Source: Neostapfia colusana (Eukaryota; Streptophyta; Magnoliopsida; Poales; Poaceae). From it: a stretch of DNA of 64,000 bases. Both the position numbers and the translations under genes were made by a program. Below, piece after piece: positions 11,177 through 20,726 of this stretch (position 1 is its first letter; each line of letters begins with the position of its first letter). The notes beneath the pieces were generated by a model. That model was not told where the DNA came from. It did no database searches and saw nothing but the letters and a program-made list of their open reading frames with translations. The stretch lies in contig JASWHV010000010.1 of assembly GCA_030760725.1 (NCBI GenBank), forward strand, positions 35,531,760 through 35,595,759. The letters are read 5' to 3'.

Positions 11177-13697
11177 TCAATTTAAGCCATGAGGATGCAT
11201 AACCCCTATTTCACTACGAATGAAACAAAAACGAGTGAAATCCAAAGGTTTTGTAAAAATATCAGCCAATTGTTGTTTGGTATCGACATGGTGAAGCACA
11301 ATGTTTCCTTTTTCAACATTATCACGAAGAAAGTGATACCTAATGTCAATGTTCTTATTTCTAGAGTGTTTCACGTGGTTTTTAGCAATACAAATTGCAC
11401 TAGTGTTATCACAAAACAGTGGAACACTATCTAAATCAACCCCATAGTCATTAAGTGTTTGAACAATCCAAAGAATTTGTGAGCAAGCGCTAGCCGCAGC
11501 TACATATTCAGATTCGGCCGTGGATTGTGCAACTGAACTTTGTTTTCTAGAGGACCAAGCAACAAGTAAATTACCAAGAAAATGACAAGCACCCGAAGTA
11601 CTTTTCCTATCAATCCTACAACTCCCAAAATCAGCATCAGAAAAAGCTTTCAAAGAAACGGTTGAGGAAGAAGGAAGAAAAATGCCAAATTCTTGAGTTC
11701 CATGTAGGTACCTGAGAATCCTTTTGATGGCTTGGCAATGTGAAGCACGTGGAGAAGCTTGAAAATGTGCACAAAGACATACGCTGAATTGTATGTCCGG
11801 TCTTGACGCCATGAGATACAAAAGTGATCCAATCATACTTCTGTATTCTTTTTTTATCGACCGGGTCACCATCTTCGTCAAGTTCAAGTGTTGTTGCTGT
11901 CCCCATTGGTGTCCGAAGAGGATTGCATTTGTCCATGTTGAAGCGCTTAAGAAGGCCCTTTGTATACTTAGTTTGATGCACAAAAGTTCCTTCTTTTGTT
12001 TGCTTGATTTGCAGCCCCAAAAAGTATGTGAGTTCTCCCATCATACTCATCTCAAATTCTGAACTCATCATAGCCGAAAACTTGGACACGAGATCATGAG
12101 AAGCACAACAAAAGATAATATCATCCACATACACTTGAACGAATAATGAGTCATTGCCATGCTTAAGTACAAAAAGAGTTTTATCAACCTTGCCCATGGT
12201 AAACCCCTTTTCAAGTAAGAATGTTTTTAACCTATCATACCATGCTCTAGGGGCTTGTTTTAGACCGTACAAGGCTTTGGACAGTTTGTAAACATGATTA
12301 GGACAATTTGGATTTTCAAAACTCGGTGGCTGCTTAACATAAACCTCCCCCTCTATGTAGCCATTAAGAAAAGCACTTTTAACATCCATTTGATATAACT
12401 TGAAACCTTTAGATGCAGCAAATGCTAATAAAATTCTTATAGCTTCTAATCTAGCAACAGGAGCAAATGTTTCATCAAAATCTAGACCTTCAATTTGAGT
12501 GAAACCTTGAGCAACTAACCTAGCTTTATTCCTAACCACAACCCCATCCTCACTTTGCTTATTTTTAAATACCCATTTAGTTCCAATTAATGTGTGACCT
12601 TGAGGTGGAGGTACAAGTTTCCAAACATTATTTCTTTCAAAATTTTCTAACTCTTCTTGCATGGCATTAATCCAAGATTCATTAGTGAGTGCGTGTGATA
12701 TATCCTTGGGTTCAAAAGAAGCAACAAAAGCAGAATGAGAATGAGAGTTTGGATCACAAAACCTGGACCGAGTGACTCGTTCATGCAAGCTTCCAATGAT
12801 TTGTTGTGGAGGATGACTTTTGAGTACTCGGAGGGGAGTAGACACTTCACAAGCACCTTCTTCTTCATGTTCGGACCTTTGATTAGGAGAGCTTGTTGAT
12901 TGAGGAAGGTCTGAACCAGCAGTAGTGACTGTTGGTGCTGGTTGTGGTGCAAAATCAGCAGCTTGATCGTTATTTACTTCCGAGTTTTCGGGCAGCAGCA
13001 GCACTTCTTCATCTTCTTCAATAAAAATACTCTCCCCCTGTGGATATGGATCCGGACCTGCCATATTGGAGCTAGTACTTGGGCTAGCTTCATCAAAAGA
13101 AACCTCGCAAGTCTCCACAATTTTGTTAGTGTCAAGTAAAAGCACACGGTAGCCTCTAGTATGAGATGGATAACCAAGAAACATGCCATCAACAGATCTA
13201 GCTTCAAATTTATCAAGATTACCATGTTTCTTAACAAAGCATTTGCAACCAAAAACCCTAAAGTGTGTAACACTAGGCCTATGTCCAAATCGGAGCTCAT
13301 ATGGGGTTTTTCCAAGCTTAGCACACAAGAAAACACGATTTGAGACATAACAAGCGGTTGCAATTGCATCAGCCCAAAATTTCCTAGGAGTTTGATATTC
13401 ATCAAGCATAGTCCTAGCCATCTCAACTAAGGTCCTGTTCTTTCTTTCTACGACACCATTTTGTTGTGGTACATAGGGTGAAGAGTATTGATGATCTATT
13501 CCATTTTCAGCACAAAAGTGATCAAAGGATTGGTTTTTAAATTCAGTTCCGTTATCACTTCTAATTGCTTTTAATGATCCTGGGTGATCAATAGATACTC
13601 TAAGAAATAAAGTTCTAAAATGACAAAAAGCTTCATTCTTAGATGCCATAAAATAAATCCAAAAATATCTGGAATAATCATCAACAATCACAAGCAC
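11177..13697 (-). pseudogene. pol: Cp1 pol: integrase core, reverse transcriptase, RNase H
   Basis: Reading on the minus strand from 13697: integrase core (VDDYSRYFW, SDNGTEF, YVPQQNGVVERKNRT), the FRVFGCKCF region, then RT (WVFKNK, QGFTQIEGLDF, the YVDD active site about 12120-12131) and RNase H (SDADFGS, AESEYVA, QLADIFTKPL near 11260). A frameshift in an A-run near 11850 puts RT and RNase H in different frames: one frame ends at 11637 out of register, the other runs from about 11860 to 11177. Upstream, a TAG (13701-13703) separates it in the same frame from the pre-integrase part. This order, integrase before RT, identifies Ty1/copia. Confidence 0.9.
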
Positions 13698-13700
13698 ATA

Positions 13701-14611
13701 CTATTTACCTCCGAAGGATTGAACACGTGCCGGACCTACTGTGTCAAGATGTAAAAGTTGTCCCGGTTCAGCTGTCATGGTCATTGTGAGAGGAGCATGT
13801 GAACCTGCAACAAACTTAGCATGTCTACAAGAAGAGCACACAATATCATTGTCCTTTTTAAGATTCGGCAGCCCACGTATGCGATCGAGAGCACTAACAC
13901 GAGTGAGATGATCAAAGCCTATGTAACCAAGTCTATGATGCCAAAAATATAGATCTTTTGTATCATTAGCAACTAGACACCGATGCTTAGAAGTTGACAA
14001 CTGAAAATCAGCTTTATAAACTCTTCCAAACCTAGACATGTTAAACAAAAGCTCACCTTTTGAATCTACAACCTTGCAGCAATTTTTAGCAAAGCTAACC
14101 TCTAGATTTTCATCTAGCAATTGTGAAACCGAAAGCAAGTTGTATTTCAAATTTTTAACAAGTGCCACATTTTTCAAAGTGTAGAGATTGTTTACTCTAA
14201 CCGAACTTTTAGCAAATATGGAAGTAGAAGAGTTATCGGCGAAAGTAACATTTTCTACACGTGACACAAAAGAGAGAGAGAGGAGAACCATTCTTTGTTA
14301 CCGGTCATGTGGCTTGAGCAACCTGAATCCACAATCCAAATGTTCTCCTTCCTCAAAAGTGAAACCTACACAGCAGCACAATACGTCGATGACTCAATAC
14401 TGGGGTTAGTTAAAAGACTTTTAGGAATCCAGTACTGAGTCACACGACGTCCAGCAGGAATAACACGCGAAAGCTGAGAAGGTACAGCAGGTTTATGAGC
14501 CAAACATCGAAAATTTTTGTTCCCAACTACTGACTTAGAAGATGTGTTATATGTATCACAAAAAACAGTAGGTCCGGGAGCAAGTTTTTGACTCATTACA
14601 GCAGGTTGCAA
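13701..14611 (-). pseudogene. Cp1 protease and GAG-pre-integrase region
   Basis: The protease DSG with a following SCSSHM-like context lies near 14310-14330. A CT-rich run just downstream (about 14270-14280) shifts the frame, so the protease is split between two frames. The pre-integrase domain (FWHHRLGYIGFDHL, CSSCRHAKF) follows to the stop at 13701. Upstream to 14611 the frame is broken again. Confidence 0.75.
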
Positions 14612-14641
14612 GCTCCGAACATTCGGTCTAGCAGATTTTGC

Positions 14642-15376
14642 TTAGTTGTTATGTGATCTAGCAAGTATTCTTTGTTTCTTATTGTGTTTAGCTAGTCTAT
14701 AACAAAAATCCATGACATGACCATCTCTACCACAGTAGGTACAATGAAAAATAACCTTATTATCATGTCTAGATGAGCAAGCAACACGTTTATTAGAACC
14801 CGAATGGGACAGTACTCCTGCAGATTTGAAAATCACCTCTTTTTGTCTAGGAGCTGTTTGAATCAAACCACTTCCTAATGACTTTACAACTTTAGGTGGG
14901 TGTGCCTTAGCATGAGCATGAGAATTAAAACCTAAACAAGTTTTATCATTACAAGACTTGGAAGAATTCAGCAGCAAGTTTAGGTTCTTATTTGCATTAG
15001 AAAACCGATCTAGTGTCCTATGCATGTCATCAAGTTTATTGGACAGATCAAAGCAGTTTTCACATGAAGTTTTTCCTTTTAGTTTGCAATTTGAACAATA
15101 TTTAACTTCATGCACACGTAGAGCATTGTTCAAAATAGAAATCTCATTCATAGCATCATTTAGTTTCTTATTCAGATCATCACATGAAGAACAATGCAAA
15201 TCAATTGTAGAACAACAAGCATCTTTCAAATTTTTATCATTAAGTGCAGCAAGCTCTTTGTTCTTTTCAATTTCAAGTTCAAGTTTATCAAGTGTAGATG
15301 CGTGTGCACTTCTTAAAGAGGATAATTGTTCATAAATCAAATCACATGAGGAACAAGAATCATCACTAGGAATCAA
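14642..15376 (-). pseudogene. Cp1 gag-protease spacer: cysteine-rich coiled-coil segment with second zinc knuckle
   Basis: About 244 residues with repeated CSSCD/CSNCK/CENC pairs separated by charged heptad-like stretches (KLELEIEKNKEL, LNKKLNDAMNEI), then a zinc-knuckle-like CTYCGRDGHVMDFCY near 14700-14750. Such spacers occur in SIRE/Maximus-type copia polyproteins. It is separated from gag by a frameshift at a run of A near 15437. Confidence 0.7.
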
Positions 15377-15431
15377 AGTTTTTAAACGATTAATTTCAGA
15401 TTCTAGTGATTCAATTTTAACAGCATTGTTC

Positions 15432-16628
15432 CTAAGTTTTTTTATCCTTTTTCTTTAATATAACAGTGGCACGAGAAATAGCATCACACATTTCTTCGCA
15501 AGTGGGACATACCTCTTCATCGTCGCTGTTGTGTTCTGCTTCCTCGGAGCTTGAACTTGACTTGCTCGCTATGCAGCACATATTTGCCATAGCTTCTTCA
15601 TCTTCATCACTACCGGTGTCCACATCACTTGAGCCGAAATCTTGAAGTGCAGAGATCATACTATGCACTATGTTGCGCATTGATAAATCTTTCTTCTTCT
15701 TATTCTTTGCAAATGATTTCTTCGGCCTTGTTTGCTTTTCTTCACGTGAATTCGGACCTGAAAGGTTAGGGCACTCCGTACGAAAATATCCTGTCTTACC
15801 ACATTCAAAACATCGTTGAGGTCCGGAGCTTCCTCTCCTTCTAGTTCTCACATTTTGCAATGCTTTTGAGAACCGAGTAGAGATGAGTGCAAGCTCCTCC
15901 TCTGGAAACTCTTCAATCTGTTCAAGGGTTAGAGAGGACAGCAAAGAGAGTGCACCACTAGATGATGATTGACTAGAACTAGACATGTCACGTTGCAAAA
16001 CAAATGCAATAGACTTGTTGGGGTTTTTACGTGAGATGATGTCAATTTCATGAGTTTTCAATTTAGAATAAAGCACGTCTAAAGTAAGAGAACTCATGAC
16101 AGTAGATTCACGAATAGATGTAACTTTCATCTCCCAAATTGACATATCTAATGCTCCTAACGATTGTCTAGCATTTTCAGCATCTAAAAAGTTAACATTT
16201 ACACTACGCAAGTTGCTGAGAATTTTATTAAAGCGAGCAAAAAGGTCGTCAATTGACTCACCGGGTTGCATCTCAAAATGCATGTATTCTTTCTTGAACA
16301 TATCTTGCCTTACCTCCTTGATCATATTGGATCCTTCATGGTAGTCACAAAGAGCTTTCCAAACATCATATGCAGATCGGAGGTGTGCAACACGGTCGAA
16401 GTCGCTTTGAGTCAATCCTTGGATTATCAAGTTGCGAGCCTTGTTGTTGTTGTCAACATATCTCATGTTCGCAGCCGTAACTTGATCGTTGGGTGGTACA
16501 TCAAAGTTCCGGTAGACCTTTTCCCATATGGCGAATCCTTGCGCCTGTATGTAGGCCTCCATCCGCGCCTTCCAAACCTGAAAATCGATGCCATTGAACA
16601 CACAAGGTTTTGCGGAGTACTTCTCCAT
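15432..16628 (-). pseudogene. gag: Cp1 gag (capsid and nucleocapsid)
   Basis: The open frame of 398 codons starts at ATG 16626-16628, 46 nt after the PBS. The UBN2-type capsid shows WKARMEAYIQAQ near the start, WKALCDYHEGS, and FDRV/ARFNKI motifs. A CCHC knuckle CFECGKTGYFRTEC (about 15770-15815) follows, then an acidic serine-rich tail. The ORF ends by frameshift instead of continuing into protease. The ORF itself appears intact. Confidence 0.88.
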
Positions 16629-16674
16629 GATGGTTAGTCAAAACACGTGCAAATCACAAATATTAGAGCACCTT

Positions 16675-16688
16675 GGCTCTGATACCAA
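16675..16688 (-). other. Cp1 primer binding site
   Basis: Minus strand TTGGTATCAGAGCC, complementary to the 3' end of initiator tRNA-Met, one base inside the 5' LTR end. Confidence 0.88.
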
Positions 16689-16689
16689 T

Positions 16690-17365
16690 TGTAGGATCGA
16701 AGAGCACGTGAAAAGCTACCAGAGGGGGGTGAATGGTAGATTAAAACTTTTCACAGCGGAAACAACAAAAACCCCTCAGCAAAAAATCAATCGGTTAAAG
16801 AAACCATGTGTGCAAGTGTTTTCAAACGTGTTCAATCGTGACAAATCAAGTAGAGAGGTATAGAATCAAGTCACGGATCTAATGCAACAAGAATCACTTG
16901 AAAACACAAAGTAAAACTTGAGATACGATCAAAACATTAAACGAAGATCAATCTGTTCTACCCGATATAAAACAAATCTGCAACGCTGCAAAGAAACTCG
17001 TGTATCTCAGAAACTACAGATCCGAAGCTCGTGAAAATTTCACAGATGATAGATAATTGAGTTGTGAAGACAGCCCAAAAAGAATCACGTCAATCAGATC
17101 TGTAAAACTCGAGTTATGAATGACACACCGAAGCAACGTCGGTCTGTCCAGAAACTCGGCGAGAAAGAGTTGACGAAAAACAAGTCGGACGAACAAGGCA
17201 CAAAAGCTCCTCGAAACTATGAACTTTATTCAATAGAAACACAAGAGGAACAGCCCAAAGTTCTCTACCCATGAAAGCTCTGGCCTCCCTTGCTTTTATA
17301 GCCAGCCCTCAGGCTAAACAATCCAATCTAGGACTCCTACTCCTATAACTTACCATAACTGCTCA
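16690..17365 (-). repeat. Cp1 5' LTR, first segment
   Basis: Aligns with 8582-9275 of the 3' LTR and is interrupted at GCTCA by Gy3. Continues at 28206. Confidence 0.92.
17361..17365. repeat. Gy3 target site duplication, left copy (GCTCA)
   Basis: GCTCA directly before TGTGACACCC; repeated at 28201-28205. The uninterrupted site is in the other Cp1 LTR near 9268-9278. Confidence 0.93.
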
Positions 17366-17514
17366 TGTGACACCCTCACCTCGGGTGTCAGCATATGTTC
17401 CTGTCCTATGAAAAGGAAACATTTTAATGAAAAATAGGAACAGAGAGAATTATCAAAAGAATAGCCAATAAAGCCTTCAGAGAGCGCCAAAGGCAACTTC
17501 CGCGGCCAGCAGGC

Positions 17515-18011
17515 CACGTGGCGTGATCGGAGCTCATCCCTGCGAAGTGGGGAGAGGCCGCCGCCAAGCTGGCTACGTGGCAGGCTCGGGGCTCATCTCC
17601 GCAAAGGGGAGAGGTCCGATCCTGTGGGACACGTGTTGCCCACGGAGCTAGCCTCTGCGGAAGAAGCAAAGGCATTTCCGCAGGACACGTGTCATCCTCG
17701 GAGCTAGTCCTCGCGGAAATCAGAGGACCAGCCGCGCGGGATACGTGTCGATCTCGGAGCTCACCTGCGAGAGGTCCTGTTCTATTGGACACGCGTCACC
17801 ACCGGAGCTTATCTCCAGGAGGTCTGTCGCTGCTGGACACGTGTCAACCGAGGGGGACGTCCCTGAGGAAAGGAGAAGGGGAAGACAGGCGCCAACACGT
17901 GGCGTGCATGGAGCTCACCTCCGAAGAAGAGGGAGGTCTCGCTTGTGACACGCGGCACAACCGGAGCTCGTCTCTGTGGGAGAAGAGATACCAGGCTCGG
18001 AAGGACACGTG
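17515..18011 (+). promoter_or_regulatory. G-box-like array in the Gy3 5' LTR
   Basis: Degenerate tandem units of about 48-60 bp, each with a GGAGCTC-like and an ACACGTGTC-like core. CACGTG/TACGTG occur at 17515, 17574, 17630, 17686, 17742, 17838, 17896 and 18006, with ACGCG variants near 17790 and 17950. The array ends about 190 bp before the TATA box. CACGTG is the known core for plant bZIP/bHLH factors; a regulatory role here is inferred. Confidence 0.6.
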
Positions 18012-18201
18012 GAGCTTCCGGAGCTCATCACCGCGGAGGTAACGCGTCTGGAGCATTTTTTACACGTAAAGATACCGGTACGCAACAGAAACCGATCTAA
18101 ACTCCACGATGTTACCGAAGATAAGACGTCAGGATCTAACAAAGATCTGAATAAGACTCTTATTTCGATACAATCATATTAGGACTCTTCTCTTCCCGAT
18201 C

Positions 18202-18208
18202 ATAAATA
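18202..18208 (+). promoter_or_regulatory. TATA box of the Gy3 5' LTR
   Basis: ATAAATA in CGATCATAAATAGAACCC, conserved at 26075-26081 in the 3' LTR and in the Gy2 and Gy4 LTRs. Confidence 0.65.
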
Positions 18209-18680
18209 GAACCCAAAACCTCTGGCCGAAACCACAAACTTCTCTTTCAACTCCTGAGCCGACGACTTAGAGCCCTAGCCCTAACTCGCCGAGCCAACCA
18301 TCGCCGAAGCGCAACAAGGGAGATCATCGGAGAAGAACCGAGCGGTCTGGGGAGGACCTTGAAGACAAGAAGAGCGTGAGGTAGGACTTCGATACCACCT
18401 TACAACATCATTGTGTTCATCTTTGCATCTGTTCTTCAATTCCTTTCGAACCGAATCCTTCTCGTGGGCAGATCACTCGATGATCAGTTTGATCTAAAGA
18501 CAAGATCATCGCCACGTCCACCTTTGATCCGAACACCTCTGCCCATGCAAGCCATGCAAGAGCACAACAATCTAATAACAATCATAGGATAGCATGCATG
18601 TGCATCATCACATCTAGTTTAGGTTTGCGCATGATATTGATTGCTGTGAATCTTGTATGTGCGTGAATCCTACATAGCAG

Positions 18681-18761
18681 GACAGATCCAGGAAGCTGTC
18701 TGCGACGAGCTGCAGCAACAAGGTTTTGAGAATCAAGAACAACCGGAACCGCAAGAACAAG
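18681..18761 (+). other. candidate LTR-embedded exon A (Gy3 5' LTR)
   Basis: An 81-nt segment between acceptor CATAGCAG and GC donor GCAAGT. In the phase shared with the other families it encodes 26 Gln/Glu-rich residues (for example AVCDELQQQGFENQ) without a stop. The exact length is kept in Gy2, Gy4 and Gy5. A possible first-intron donor (GTAGG, 18381) would place a TGA just upstream in this frame, so the start of translation is unresolved. Confidence 0.42.
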
Positions 18762-19979
18762 GCAAGTGCTCCTTGACCATGTTGATCCTATGTTTCGGGT
18801 AAAACTGTTTTGTTTTGCGAAAAGGTGTGCGTACTGAGTCAAAAATGATGGGAAACCCTTTTATAGGAGTTTACTAGTTTTGGTTAAACCACCCTTGTCG
18901 CCAGGGAAGTTTATGAGTCGTGGTTTTTGTTTTATGCTTCGCTGAGTCCATGGGATTGGGAAGCGAGATAGATGTGTCTAGCTAACTGCACTCGTACTGA
19001 TAATAAGTAACTGATGAGGTTAATGAACATGGATCGGAGGGAGATCTAGGCAAGCCTGGGTTTGTGAATGAGGTAGCATGAGATGGTGGTTTTACTTGCC
19101 TTAGATCTAAGGACCGGTTCATGCATGCACATGCCAGGATAACAGTGCCACCACAATGCCAAATATGGGTGCGGCTTAGCTGAGTAATTAGGTAAGTTGC
19201 TACAGTGTTATGGACTGTGGAAGGCGCGGGGAACGGGAGTCGAGTGAGGACTACCCTGGGTACTGCATGGCACAAGAGGGGGCCCGTGGGTGGGAGAATT
19301 GGAGATTCTAGCCTGCCGGTGAAACCTTAGTGAGTCCATACATCTAGTAACCCCTTTGTAAAGGCTATTTTGTGATCTCTTGACCATACACCAACGGATG
19401 TGTACTGGTATAATGGAGGTTCTGCAGTCGCCGACGGGTGACGAAATCACAAACTTGTGGGTAAAGAGGTGCAAATTCTGCAGAGTTATTAAAACTATCA
19501 TGATAGCCAAGCTTACGGTCACGAGCACCTGGCTAAACTGCCATGATTAGATGGGATGGTTATTGGGAAGGTTCTTGGTTATGGTTATTGGTTTGGAACT
19601 GTTGAGTCTGGATGATGAGATGTTTGCATAACTGTTGAGTCATGACATGAGAATTGGGTCTCGGTATGAGACGAGGTTGATTTGTGAGATGAGATGGTAG
19701 CGAATACGAGGAGGTATTCGTGAGAATGAATAAAGGATTGGTTAATGTTTGGATGGAACACGGGAAGTGATGAAGGTATGTTGGTGATTTAATTCATGCT
19801 GGGATTACATTCATCTAAAGTTAATTTGCTGTTTTATCATGGTTTTACAAGATTGCTTTTTTGCAAATAAGCCTTTTTATACCTACCTTGTTTATGAGCT
19901 GCATATCATGTGTTTTCCCGCACTTGCTGAGTACATCATTATACTCAACCTTGCATTATTACTTCATCATCAGCAGCAG

Positions 19980-20023
19980 GAGAAGCCTACTATGAAGATC
20001 AAGTGGAACATTATGGCGTGTGA
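19980..20023 (+). other. candidate LTR-embedded exon B (Gy3 5' LTR)
   Basis: After acceptor CAGCAGCAG the phase-matched frame reads GEAYYEDQVEHYGV to TGA (20021-20023). AATAAA follows at 20184. Confidence 0.42.
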
Positions 20024-20183
20024 TCTGTTCTCAACCTTGCCTGTGGAGGGAGTAGAGATGGAGGCACTTCTGCTTAGTTTTGCTTCCGCATTAGTTTTTG
20101 CTTCCGCATTTAAAGAAGGACTTCCGCTGCATAGAAATAAGACTTCCGCTGTAAGCATGAGTCCAAGACTCATGAGGAATTGT

Positions 20184-20189
20184 AATAAA
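20184..20189 (+). terminator. AATAAA poly(A) signal of the Gy3 5' LTR
   Basis: AATAAA 161 nt after the exon B stop; conserved at 28061-28066 in the 3' LTR and in the Gy2 and Gy4 LTRs. Confidence 0.55.
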
Positions 20190-20326
20190 CTCTGTTATTC
20201 GTGGTAATATATAATCTGAATTCAGTTTGTGGAATTTACGTGTATGTGTGAAGAACATCCTGGGCACACATATGCATTAGTTCTCGGTTCCGTGGTTTTT
20301 CCCACAGAATTGAGGGCGTCACAGAT

Positions 20327-20340
20327 TGGTATCAGAGCCA
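20327..20340 (+). other. Gy3 primer binding site
   Basis: TGGTATCAGAGCCA, complementary to initiator tRNA-Met, three bases after the LTR end. Confidence 0.93.
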
Positions 20341-20726
20341 CGGGTTGACAGTACGTTACACGCCTAGGTAGAAAGCCGTAGATAGATAATAGAGATACGG
20401 GTTAACCCCAAGAAGGAGTTACAGGCATCCTAGGGTGAATAGCTTAGATTGGCCTTTAAAAACCACCTTGACATAGGAAACCATCCTTGAATAGGAGTTG
20501 AGTGGGCCCTTGTGATGATTATTTGTGAATATGTGCTTAGTGTGAGTTGTGGGACGTCTCAAAAACGTTATCCATATCCTCACGTAAGAAGAAAGAGGTG
20601 TGAGATGTTTCGGCACTTGCTCACATCCTCATAAGGGCTAATATATATAGTCCCACTCACCTTGATGCATATAGTCGAAAGGACCTACCTAACCTTCTAA
20701 CCTTCTATTCTTGACCTCTCTCACAG
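20341..20726 (+). other. Gy3 untranslated leader
   Basis: About 390 nt between PBS and gag with no coding signal. It ends with CTCTCTCACAG immediately before the gag ATG, which looks like a 3' splice acceptor. Confidence 0.7.

Larger units (their letters stand above)
17366..20323 (+). repeat. Gy3 5' LTR (2958 bp)
   Basis: Begins TGTGACACCCTCACC and ends GAGGGCGTCACA. In order it holds a G-box array (17515-18011), TATA (18202-18208), candidate exon A (18681-18761), a conserved palindrome (19495-19506), candidate exon B (19980-20023) and AATAAA (20184-20189). Confidence 0.96.

Noticed and set aside
17424..18182. Many overlapping 60-120-codon ORFs in both strands of the Gy2/Gy3/Gy4 LTRs
   Set aside because: They arise from the periodic GC-rich G-box array (unit length close to a multiple of three) and have no consistent frame or motif.
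18544..18595. Conserved MQAMQEH-like ORF before exon A as the missing first coding exon
   Set aside because: Present in Gy2, Gy3 and Gy4 but it ends in a stop shortly after, has no suitable donor in the phase needed, and has no counterpart in Gy1 or Gy5.
20324..20345. tRNA gene at the TGGTATCAGAGC sites
   Set aside because: Only the 3' terminal complement of initiator tRNA-Met is present; these are primer binding sites beside LTR ends.
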